From contig JACESM010000007.1 of the NCBI GenBank assembly GCA_013911835.1, positions 1-34,105 of the forward strand: DNA of 34,105 nucleotides, read 5' to 3'. Below are positions 8,663 through 16,124 of this stretch, piece by piece. A program made the translations under genes and the position numbers. The notes under the pieces were generated by a model. It made no database searches. It was not told where the DNA came from and saw nothing but the letters and a program-made list of their open reading frames with translations. Positions within the stretch are counted from its first letter, which is position 1; the number at the start of each line of letters is the position of its first letter. Source of the stretch: Porphyrobacter sp. GTDB lineage: Bacteria; Pseudomonadota; Alphaproteobacteria; Sphingomonadales; Sphingomonadaceae.

Positions 8663-9853
8663 TTATGCCGCCCTGCGCGACGGGTCTTCCTCGAGCCATT
8701 CGATCAGCATCGTGAGCACATGGCGGAAGGATTGCTCCTGCTCCTCGAGCCGCGCCTCGATCCGCTCGAGTGCGGCGGCAAGGCGGGCCTCGGCGGCGCG
8801 GGATTCCTCGGGCGCAAGGCCCTCACCGCCCGCAGTGCCCGGGTGCGCCATGCCCGCCGCCTGCAATTCGCTGATCGCCGCTTCAAGCTCGGCGGTGCGC
8901 GCGTCGCGCTCGGCCAGAAGGGCGGCGACTTCGGTTGCTGGCAGACTGCCTTGTGCGGGCGGAACGGGCGCTGCCGCAGGGGCGGCCGGTTCGCTCACCG
9001 GCGCACTGCGCAGATCGCTCTGGCCGCGCGCGCCGCGGTTCTGGTCGGCCGCCATCTCGGCGATGACGTCGCCCAGCATCGCGCGGCTGAGCGTCCCGCG
9101 CTCCTCGATCGCGCCGAGCAGCAGCAGGCGGTTCATCACCTGGTTGACGCGGCGCGGGATGCCTGCGGTGTGGTGGAAAAGCGCATCGAGCAGCCCGTCC
9201 TCGAAGGCCGGACGCCCGTCCCACCCGACCCGGCCGAGGCGGTGGCGCACGTAATGCTCGACCTCGCCCGCATCCAGCGCCTCAAGGTGGTGTGAGGCGA
9301 TGATGCGCTGGCGCAGCTGCTCCAGCCCCGGATGCTGCGCCACGGTGCGACGGAATTCCGGCTGGCCAAGCAGCAGCGATTGCAGCAGCGGGTGCGAGCC
9401 CAGCTGGAAGTTGGAGAGCATGCGCAGCTCTTCCAGCGCGGTCAGCTCGAGGTTCTGGCACTCGTCGACCACCAGCAGGCAACGGCGCCCGGCGCGCGCT
9501 TCGTCCTGAAGGAAACGTTCGATCGTGCCGAGCGCCGCGGCCTTGTCGTGCCCCTCGACCGAAAGGCCAAAGGCCTGCGCAATCACGTGAACGATCTCGG
9601 CCCCGTCAAGCGCCGAGGTGACGACCTGCGCCACGGTGAGCGCGGCGGGATCGATCCGCTCCATCAGATGCGCGACCAGCGTCGATTTTCCCGCACCGAC
9701 CTCGCCGGTGATGACGATGAAGCCCTCGCCCTGGCTGAGGCCATAGCCGAGGTAGCTCATCGCCTTCTTGTGGCTGACGCTCTCGAAGTAGAATTGCGGA
9801 TCGGGGGTCAGCTGGAAGGGGCGACCACTGAGACCGTAGAAGTTTTCGTACAT
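8663..9853 (-). CDS. XrtA/PEP-CTERM-associated AAA ATPase
   Basis: A 396-aa ExeA/GspA-like AAA ATPase that is a standard member of XrtA exopolysaccharide loci. It begins MYENFYGLSGRPFQLTPDP, the family signature. Walker A is GEVGAGKST (50-58) and Walker B is LLVVDECQ (126-133). The ATPase core ends near residue 270. The remaining 125 residues form an Ala/Pro-rich linker, a predicted coiled coil (LLAERDARTAELEAAISELQ) and a Glu/Arg-rich helix. I chose the ATG at 9853 because of this signature and a GGAG upstream; the ORF-track start at 9955 reads into the beta-barrel gene. The cellular role is not established; energising assembly or linking to envelope partners is inference. Confidence 0.9.
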   Translation of the reverse strand: MYENFYGLSGRPFQLTPDPQFYFESVSHKKAMSYLGYGLSQGEGFIVITGEVGAGKSTLVAHLMERIDPAALTVAQVVTSALDGAEIVHVIAQAFGLSVEGHDKAAALGTIERFLQDEARAGRRCLLVVDECQNLELTALEELRMLSNFQLGSHPLLQSLLLGQPEFRRTVAQHPGLEQLRQRIIASHHLEALDAGEVEHYVRHRLGRVGWDGRPAFEDGLLDALFHHTAGIPRRVNQVMNRLLLLGAIEERGTLSRAMLGDVIAEMAADQNRGARGQSDLRSAPVSEPAAPAAAPVPPAQGSLPATEVAALLAERDARTAELEAAISELQAAGMAHPGTAGGEGLAPEESRAAEARLAAALERIEARLEEQEQSFRHVLTMLIEWLEEDPSRRAA

Positions 9854-9869
9854 GGGCTCGCGTGCTCCG

Positions 9870-11519
9870 TCAGAAGTTGTAGCGCAGGCCGACCAGCGCG
9901 GTGGCGAAGGCGAAGTCCTCCGCGGTGAATTCGCTGTCGACATAATCGACCGCAATCGCCGCGCGGCCCGTCAGGCGGCGGGTGATCGACTGGTTGTAGG
10001 CGGCCGAAACCCCCGCAGCGGTGGCATCATTGCCGCCTGCGCCATCGAACCAGTTGGCATAGGCATTGGCGGCGATGTTGGCGTTCTCGCCGATCTGGCG
10101 GGCAAGGCCGCCGATGACGTAGTAGCTCTCGTCGGTCAGGCCGTTGACCGGGGCGAGCACGGTGCCCGCCGCGGCGATGAAGGTGCGGCGGTCGTAGCCT
10201 GCGCCCAGCGTTGCCGTGGTGCGGCCCACCTGGCGCTGATAGGAGGCGCTCACTCCGCGCCCGCGGAAGGCGGCTGAACGGACCGAACCGAGCGAGCCGA
10301 CGATGGCTTGCCCCTGCGTGCCGTTCACCAGCCCGCTGAAATCGCCGGTCACCGGGTTGCGGATCGCCTCGAAATCGCTGTCGAGCCGCGCAAGACCGTT
10401 GTTGATGACCCCGCCAAAGCCGCTCACCCCGTCATAGGCCGCGACCGCAAAGACGCTGCGTTCGTTGGGGGCATAGGTGAAGTTGCCGTAGTAGGTGGTC
10501 GAATCGTAGCGCCGCCCGACCGAGGCCTGCAAGGACGTGCGCGAGGACGGGCGCCACAACACACCCACGTCCCACAGCAACCCGTCGACCGCAAAGGCGA
10601 TCTGGCGCGGCGCGCTCTCATCGGTGATGAAGCGTCCGTTCTCGTCACGCAGCGCCACGCCGTTGGCATCGCGAAGCGCATCGCGGCTGGAGATCTCGAC
10701 GTCCTCGTAGCCTGCCCCAGCGACGATCGCGAGGCTCTGCGTTACCGGCACAGTCACATCGCCGCGCACGTAAAGGTCGCGCACGCGCTGGTCGAGATTG
10801 CCGATATCCTCCTGAAAGCCCCCTGCGGTGACCGCAAGCCCCACCGGCAGCGGCTCGCCCGGACGCGTTCCGACGCGCAACTGGCCGAGATAGGTGATCG
10901 AATCGTCGAAGGTGTCGACCGCATTGCCGCCCTGCGTGACAAGCGCATTGTCGACCTCGAAGCGGTTGTAGCCGACCCGCGCCACGCCCTCGACCCCGAC
11001 ATCGCCGACGCGGCTGCGCAGGCTCGGCCCGGCATAGACGCTGTAGATCCGGCTTTCGGCATCCTCGCGCACCAGCGGGTTGGCGGTGACCGCCCCACCG
11101 CCATCGGCCCGCGTGCGCGAGGCGAGCGCGCCCGCTTCAAGGCTGAGCTTGCCGGGGATGATCCCCAGCGTGCCGCGCGCGATGCCGCTGATCGTGTCAG
11201 TGTCGACCGCATCATCCTCATAAGCGATGTTGCGCTCGTAGCGCAGCGAGACCGCCGCGCCGCTGTTGCGCCCCTGCAGGTTGATGTCGACCCCGGCCGC
11301 AATCTGCGTGAAGGTCACCACGTCGTTGCCCGGGCTCAGCTCGGCCGAGACGACCTGGCTGACCTCGATATAGGGCTGCACCACGCGGCTCGCGCGCTGC
11401 GAGCCGCCATCGCCGCCCTGACCTTGGGTCTGGGCCTGGGCAAAGGCGGGAGACGTCGCCGCGGCGGCAAGGCCGGCGGTCAGCAGAAATCTGGTGAGGA
11501 TGCGGGCACGCATGGTCAT
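9870..11519 (-). CDS. XrtA-associated outer-membrane beta-barrel protein
   Basis: A 549-aa secreted protein of the PEP-CTERM/XrtA-system outer-membrane beta-barrel type, probably the outer-membrane exopolysaccharide pore or a structural partner. The signal peptide is RARILTRFLLTAGLAAAATSPAFA with an AxA site near residue 27, followed by a Gln/Gly-rich mature start. Alternating hydrophobic strands with aromatic ends run through the whole protein, and the C-terminus LVGLRYNF ends in Phe as expected for BAM substrates. The start ATG forms a 4-base ATGA overlap with the kinase stop; a second in-frame ATG two codons later is possible. Strand number and transported substrate are inference. Confidence 0.88.
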   Translation of the reverse strand: MTMRARILTRFLLTAGLAAAATSPAFAQAQTQGQGGDGGSQRASRVVQPYIEVSQVVSAELSPGNDVVTFTQIAAGVDINLQGRNSGAAVSLRYERNIAYEDDAVDTDTISGIARGTLGIIPGKLSLEAGALASRTRADGGGAVTANPLVREDAESRIYSVYAGPSLRSRVGDVGVEGVARVGYNRFEVDNALVTQGGNAVDTFDDSITYLGQLRVGTRPGEPLPVGLAVTAGGFQEDIGNLDQRVRDLYVRGDVTVPVTQSLAIVAGAGYEDVEISSRDALRDANGVALRDENGRFITDESAPRQIAFAVDGLLWDVGVLWRPSSRTSLQASVGRRYDSTTYYGNFTYAPNERSVFAVAAYDGVSGFGGVINNGLARLDSDFEAIRNPVTGDFSGLVNGTQGQAIVGSLGSVRSAAFRGRGVSASYQRQVGRTTATLGAGYDRRTFIAAAGTVLAPVNGLTDESYYVIGGLARQIGENANIAANAYANWFDGAGGNDATAAGVSAAYNQSITRRLTGRAAIAVDYVDSEFTAEDFAFATALVGLRYNF

Positions 11520-12496
11520 TTCCCCTTCGCGCCATAATAGGAACCGAAGCGTCGGCCCGAGGGGCTGTAGCGCGCGGCGTTGAGCAGGAGCTTGATGTCG
11601 CCGCAGGCCGAAAGCAGCTGCTGCGCATCCTCGAGCGCGGCGCGGCTGGTCTCGTCGGCGCGCACCACCAGCAGCGCCTGCCCGACATGCTTGGCAAGTT
11701 CGGCGGCGGGCGAGGCGGCAAGCGCGGGCGGCGTGTCGAAGATCAGGATCCGGTCGGGCGCGCCTTCGGTCAGGCGGTCGAGCACTTCGGCGGTGCGGGT
11801 GCTGGCGAGATATTCGGCATCGAGTGCACTCGCCTTGCCCGCAGGCAGCACGAACAGGCCCTCGATATCGGTTTTGATGACGAGGCTTTCAGGCAGGATG
11901 CGCGGGTCGGCGAGCGCGTCCATCAGGCCTTCTTCGGCATCAATCCCGAGACGTTCGGTGATGCTCGGCTTGACGACATCGGCATCGACCAGCAGCACCT
12001 CGAGGCCCCGTTCCGCGGCGAGCGCGATGGCGAGGTTGGTGGCGCAATAGGTCTTGCCCTCGCCCGTGTGCGGCGAGCACACGAGGATGCGGCGCGCGAG
12101 CGGAGACGCGCCGGTGCGGGCATCGGCGAGCAGCTCGCGCTTGACGATCCGGAACTCTTCCAGAAGGCCGGTAACGGGGTCTTCCGGCACGATCAGACCA
12201 CCATCGCGCAGGTGCTCGCGGTCGATCCGCACCACCGGCCCACTGAAGGCAACGGCGCGCGGTGGACGCGGCGCGGCCACCGCGGGTTCGGGCACCGGAG
12301 CGGGTTGGGCTGCGCGCGCGGCCTGCTGGGGCTGCACCGGAGCGGGAGCCGGACGGCGCAGCGCCTGCGGCACCGGCGGCACCTCGGGCAGCACCGGCGC
12401 GTGCCCACGCGGATCAAGCCCGAAAGCCGCATCCGCACGTTCGAACAGCGATGCCGGCCTTGCGCCCTCGCGGTTGATCTTGCCCTGATCGGTCAT
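11516..12496 (-). CDS. XrtA-associated tyrosine autokinase (CpsD/CapB type)
   Basis: A 326-aa bacterial tyrosine kinase of the BY-kinase class that regulates polymer length together with the Wzc-like membrane protein encoded immediately upstream. Walker A is SPHTGEGKTY (141-150) and Walker A' is LLVDADV (168-174); IFDTPPALAASPA is the Walker B region. The C-terminus RYSPSGRRFGSYYGAKGK holds three tyrosines that could be the autophosphorylated tail. Residues 35-85 are a low-complexity Pro/Ala/Gln-rich segment, likely a disordered linker. In this family the kinase and the transmembrane activator are separate polypeptides, as seen here. It starts 16 bases after the chain-length gene. Confidence 0.92.
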   Translation of the reverse strand: MTDQGKINREGARPASLFERADAAFGLDPRGHAPVLPEVPPVPQALRRPAPAPVQPQQAARAAQPAPVPEPAVAAPRPPRAVAFSGPVVRIDREHLRDGGLIVPEDPVTGLLEEFRIVKRELLADARTGASPLARRILVCSPHTGEGKTYCATNLAIALAAERGLEVLLVDADVVKPSITERLGIDAEEGLMDALADPRILPESLVIKTDIEGLFVLPAGKASALDAEYLASTRTAEVLDRLTEGAPDRILIFDTPPALAASPAAELAKHVGQALLVVRADETSRAALEDAQQLLSACGDIKLLLNAARYSPSGRRFGSYYGAKGK

Positions 12497-12512
12497 TGCT
12501 CTTGTCCCGTCC

Positions 12513-14033
12513 TCAGGCCACGCCGCCGACCGAGACGAACTCGATCGCCAGCAAAATCACGAACATTGCGCCAAGCCCCCCGCAGGCCCCGGCAAACTGC
12601 TTGAGCCGCTTCGCCTCGATCGCGCGCGCGGCTTCCGAGACCGTCAGCGAAATCGCGCCAATCACCGGCAGATCGAAGGCGCGCTCCAGCTTCTGCGGCG
12701 TCGCAAAGCTCGATTTGAGCTGGCCGAGCGCATAGGCCACGGCCACCCCCGCCCCAATGCCGACGACCAGCACGCCGAGCAGCAGCAGCGGCCGATTGGG
12801 CGCGGCGGGGTTCTGCGGGACGCCCGGCTGCTGGATGATGTCGAACCGGAACTGGCTGGCCTTGTCCTCGACCTTGCCGCGGGTCTTCAGCGCCTCGCGG
12901 TCCTGAAGCAGCTTCTCGTAGTTCTGGCGCAGCACGTCATAGTCGCGGCTGATGCGATTGGCCTCGGCCGCGACCGCAGGCTCGCTCGCCTGGCTCGCCA
13001 TCAACGCGGCGGCATTGCTCTGGAGCGCCGCGCGCCGGGCCTGGAGCGCCTCGACGCTTGCCTGCCGCTCGCTCTTGATCGCAACCAGCGAAGCATAGGC
13101 GGGGTTCGGCGTACCGCCCGCATCATCGCCCGCCGCCGCGGCCTGACGCGCAAGGATTGCGACCTGCTTGTTGGTGGAGACGACATCGGGGTGGCTTTCG
13201 GTCAGCCCGCGCCCGCGCAGTTCGGCAAGCTGGGTCTGGGCCTGAAGCAGCGCGGCCTTGGGCCCGGTCGCATCGCGCCCGCTGGCAACTGTGCGCGCGG
13301 TGCTCGAAATCTGACCCGAGATCGCTGCAAGCCCGCTTTGCGCGGCGGCAAGATCGGCCTCGACATTGCGCAGTTCGGCGCGCGCGTCCTGCACCTTCTT
13401 CGACAGGCTGTCCGACCCGCCGACGAGGTCGGGATATTGCGATTCGAACGCCAGACGGCGCTGTTCGGCCTGTTCGAGCTCGGCCTTGCGTTCCTGCAAC
13501 TGACGGTCGAGATCGCCGATCGCGGTGCTGATCCCGGTGCGGCTGCCGATGACATATTCCTCGCGCAGGATGTCGAGCAGCTTCTGCACCACATCGCGCG
13601 CGAGCACCGCGTTCTCGGCGTCGGAGAATTCGCTGCGGCCGATCTCGGCGGTGATCTGGAACAGATTGTCCTGCTCGGAGGTCACCTTGACCTTCTTCTC
13701 GAGCGCGGCCACCGCCCCGTCGAGCGCGCCGCGTTCGGTGATGCCCTCGCCCAGACGCGTGGTGGTGATGACCTTTTCGAGGTTCTTGGCGCTCGAAAGG
13801 GTCTGGCGCACCCGCATGATCTCTTCCTTGCCGTCACCGGCAATGCCGAGCTGCTTGGAGAGCACGTCCTCGACATCGACATAGACGCGCGCCTTGCTCT
13901 CGTAGGCATTGGGGATCATGCTGACCACCAGCCATCCGAGCAGGCACACGCCCCACGCAACCGCGATCGCGATCCAGCGCCGGTGCCAGACCGACCAGAG
14001 CGCCGCGCGCAGTTCGTCAAAGATCTCGCTCAT
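12513..14033 (-). CDS. XrtA system polysaccharide chain-length determinant (Wzz/GNVR)
   Basis: A 506-aa polysaccharide co-polymerase of the inner membrane. A transmembrane segment at about 20-40 (IAIAVAWGVCLLGWLVVSMI) is followed by a Wzz-like periplasmic domain with long coiled coils rich in Glu/Gln/Arg (about 170-250 and 320-390). A GNVR-type segment precedes the second transmembrane helix (LLLLGVLVVGIGAGVAVAYALG), and there is a further hydrophobic stretch at the C-terminus. It should work with the separate BY-kinase downstream. MSEIFDELRAAL is the expected family start; AAGGGG about 10 bases upstream is a plausible ribosome site, with another GGAGGG directly at the ATG. Confidence 0.92.
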   Translation of the reverse strand: MSEIFDELRAALWSVWHRRWIAIAVAWGVCLLGWLVVSMIPNAYESKARVYVDVEDVLSKQLGIAGDGKEEIMRVRQTLSSAKNLEKVITTTRLGEGITERGALDGAVAALEKKVKVTSEQDNLFQITAEIGRSEFSDAENAVLARDVVQKLLDILREEYVIGSRTGISTAIGDLDRQLQERKAELEQAEQRRLAFESQYPDLVGGSDSLSKKVQDARAELRNVEADLAAAQSGLAAISGQISSTARTVASGRDATGPKAALLQAQTQLAELRGRGLTESHPDVVSTNKQVAILARQAAAAGDDAGGTPNPAYASLVAIKSERQASVEALQARRAALQSNAAALMASQASEPAVAAEANRISRDYDVLRQNYEKLLQDREALKTRGKVEDKASQFRFDIIQQPGVPQNPAAPNRPLLLLGVLVVGIGAGVAVAYALGQLKSSFATPQKLERAFDLPVIGAISLTVSEAARAIEAKRLKQFAGACGGLGAMFVILLAIEFVSVGGVA

Positions 14034-14048
14034 CCCTCCACGCGCCCC

Positions 14049-14690
14049 TTAGAAACGGCTCTCGGGGATGATGATGGTGTCGCCGGGCTTGAGCATGACG
14101 TTGGCGCTCGAATCGCCCTTGCGGATCAGGTCAGACAGACGCAGGCGGTATTCGGTCTGGGTGCCTTTCGCACGGTCGAGCCGGATCAGCTTGGCGCGGT
14201 TGCCAGCGGCGAATTCATTGAGCCCGCCGACCGCGATCATCGCGTCCAGTGCGGTCATGTTGGCGCGGAAGGGCAGCGATGCGGGCTGCGGCGTCGCGCC
14301 GATGATCCGCACCTGCTGGGTGAAGTTGCCCTCAGGGGTGTTGACGATCACCGAGACGATCGGCTGTTCGATATATTTCGACAACTCGCCCGCGATGTAA
14401 TCCTGCAACTGGGTGGCGGTCTTGCCCACGGCGGGGATGTCCTGCACCAGCGGGATTGTCAGCCGCCCGTCGGGGCGCACGCGCACCTTGTCGGCGCTGA
14501 GTTCGGGATTGCGCCAGACGTGGATGGTGATCTCGTCGAGCGGGCCGATGGTGTATTCCTCGCTCGGCACGATGCTGCCATCGCCATAGGAGGCGGGCGG
14601 AAGCTCCTTGCCTGTGCTCGCGCAGGCGCCGAGCAGGGCAGCCAGAAGGCCAATGGCCAGAAGGCGCTTGAGGTCGGAAAGCTGGAACAT
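14049..14690 (-). CDS. XrtA system polysaccharide export lipoprotein (Wza-like)
   Basis: A 213-aa outer-membrane polysaccharide export protein, first gene of the leftward operon. The signal sequence ends in a lipobox LGAC with Cys23 as the lipidated residue. The polysaccharide-export (Poly_export) domain follows (YTIGPLDEITIHVWRNPELS ... VRPDGRLTIPLVQDI) and then an SLBB-like region ending LKPGDTIIIPESRF. It is shorter than E. coli Wza (about 380 aa) and has no C-terminal amphipathic helix, as usual for this group. The start at 14690 is chosen over 14753 because it places the basic-hydrophobic signal at the N-terminus and has AAGGA upstream. Confidence 0.92.
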   Translation of the reverse strand: MFQLSDLKRLLAIGLLAALLGACASTGKELPPASYGDGSIVPSEEYTIGPLDEITIHVWRNPELSADKVRVRPDGRLTIPLVQDIPAVGKTATQLQDYIAGELSKYIEQPIVSVIVNTPEGNFTQQVRIIGATPQPASLPFRANMTALDAMIAVGGLNEFAAGNRAKLIRLDRAKGTQTEYRLRLSDLIRKGDSSANVMLKPGDTIIIPESRF

Positions 14691-14807
14691 CGGTCTTGGA
14701 TCCTTGGGCCTGGCCCGGACGCACCGCCGATGTGCAGGAGCGACCTGCGACACGGAGCGCCCGGAAAGTCGGGGTTCTTGTCGCCGGAAATGGTGAAGAT
14801 AAGATTA

Positions 14808-14813
14808 GTTATA
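14808..14813 (-). promoter_or_regulatory. Candidate -10 element of the exopolysaccharide operon
   Basis: The 207-base gap 14691-14897 is the only sizeable non-coding stretch before the ten-gene operon and must contain its promoter. On the minus strand TATAAC lies in the only AT-rich patch of this gap (about 14796-14813), leaving an untranslated leader of about 110 bases. No convincing -35 hexamer is found 16-18 bases upstream, so an activator-dependent or alternative-sigma promoter is possible. This is a pattern-based guess. Confidence 0.3.
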
Positions 14814-14833
14814 CAGCGCCGAAAAGGCCCCCA

Positions 14834-14846
14834 TCCCGGATCGGGA
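14834..14846 (-). terminator. Weak stem-loop downstream of the PLP decarboxylase
   Basis: TCCCG-GAT-CGGGA forms a 5-bp stem with a 3-base loop, followed on the minus strand after 8 bases by TTTT. It lies about 50 bases beyond the decarboxylase stop. Just before it are GC-rich inverted repeats around GTTAAC (about 14870-14890). Together they could end the decarboxylase/ligase transcript before the exopolysaccharide promoter, but the stem is short and the T-run is displaced. Confidence 0.3.
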
Positions 14847-14897
14847 CACCGCCCCGGCGAGCCTTAACGCGCGCGGTTAACGGCGCGCCTGGGGCGC

Positions 14898-16124
14898 TCA
14901 GACGAGCAATTCGGCTGCCGGACCATGGCCGAGAAAGGCGCTCGGAGAGGCGGTCGCGCCGTAAGCCCCGGCGCAGAACACCGCGACCAGATCGCCCACC
15001 TCGGCGCGCGGCATCATGGCGTTGTCGGCGAGTCGGTCGAGCGGTGTGCACAGGCAGCCGACGATGTTGACTTCCTCGGTCGCTTCGGCCCCGTAACGCG
15101 TTGCAATTGCGGAAGGATAGTTGCGGCGCACGACGGTGCCGAAATTGCCCGAGGCTGCCAGTTGGTGGTGCAGGCCGCCATCGGTGACGAGGAAGGTCAC
15201 GCCGTGGCTTTCCTTGCGGTCGATGATGCGGGTCAGATAGACCCCCGCCTCGCCGACAAGGTAGCGGCCGAGTTCCATGCACAGGTCGGTTTCCGCCAGT
15301 GCCGGTGGCAGGTTCGCGACCCTCTCGGCCAGCGCAGCGCCCACTTTGGCGAGGTCCACGGGGGTATCGCCGGGGAAATAGGGAATGCCCAGCCCGCCGC
15401 CCATGTTGAGCTTGGGGCAAGGCGCGCCGATGGCTTCGGTGAGTTCCGCGGCGAGCGCGAGGACATTGGCCTGCGCCTCGATGATGGCCTCCGCGCCGAG
15501 GGTCTGGCTGCCGGTGAAGATGTGGAGGCCGCGCCACTCGGCGCCTTGCGCGATCAGGTGTTTTGCAAGCGCCGGGACACGCTCGGCATCGACCCCGAAC
15601 TGCTTGGCCCCGCCGCCCATCTTCATGCCCGATCCGGTCATGACGAAGCTGGGGTTCACCCGCACCGCAATGCGCGGCACGATGCCGAGCCGCTGGCCGA
15701 TCGCAAGCGCGCGCGCGCCCTCGCCCTCGCTCTCGCAGTTGAGCGTGACACCGGCGGCAATGGCGGCCTCCAATTCCTCGTCACGCTTGCCGGGGCCCGC
15801 GAAGGAGATGCGCTGCGGGTCGATCCCTGCGGCTCGGCACAGCGTCAGTTCCCCCGCCGAGGCGATGTCGAACCCGTCCACCAAGGGCGCCATGTGGGCG
15901 ATCACCTCGGCAAGCGGGTTGGCCTTGACCGCGTAGTTCAAGCCCACCCGCTGCGGCAGGGCGGCGCGCAGTTCGGCAACCCGCCGGTCGAGCATCACCC
16001 TGGAATAGACGAACACCGGCGTGCACCCCGCCTCGGCCACCAGCTCGCTCGCGCGGCGTCCGGCGATGGCGAGTTCGCCCCCGATGCATTCAAAGCCGGG
16101 GGGGATCGGGCCGACGGGCTTCAT
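14898..16124 (-). CDS. Exosortase A-associated PLP-dependent decarboxylase
   Basis: A 408-aa fold-III pyridoxal-phosphate enzyme related to diaminopimelate and ornithine decarboxylases (LysA/SpeC-like), of the subgroup found in XrtA loci. The Schiff-base lysine is Lys67 in NYAVKANP. NMGGGLGIPYF is the phosphate-binding glycine loop, and the C-terminal GCLCTPLDRLADN and FCAGAYGATASP supply the second-subunit active-site Cys and Tyr regions. It should decarboxylate an amino acid to an amine; the substrate is unknown. Its ATG overlaps the stop of the acyl-CoA ligase by 4 bases (ATGA), so the two enzymes are probably made in a fixed ratio. A role as true LysA is less likely in this context. Confidence 0.92.
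   Translation of the reverse strand: MKPVGPIPPGFECIGGELAIAGRRASELVAEAGCTPVFVYSRVMLDRRVAELRAALPQRVGLNYAVKANPLAEVIAHMAPLVDGFDIASAGELTLCRAAGIDPQRISFAGPGKRDEELEAAIAAGVTLNCESEGEGARALAIGQRLGIVPRIAVRVNPSFVMTGSGMKMGGGAKQFGVDAERVPALAKHLIAQGAEWRGLHIFTGSQTLGAEAIIEAQANVLALAAELTEAIGAPCPKLNMGGGLGIPYFPGDTPVDLAKVGAALAERVANLPPALAETDLCMELGRYLVGEAGVYLTRIIDRKESHGVTFLVTDGGLHHQLAASGNFGTVVRRNYPSAIATRYGAEATEEVNIVGCLCTPLDRLADNAMMPRAEVGDLVAVFCAGAYGATASPSAFLGHGPAAELLV

Noticed and set aside
9580-9596. TCACGTGAA core resembling parS inside the ATPase gene
   Set aside because: Only about 10 of 16 positions match and both flanks differ from consensus; explained by coding sequence for the conserved IVHVIAQ segment.
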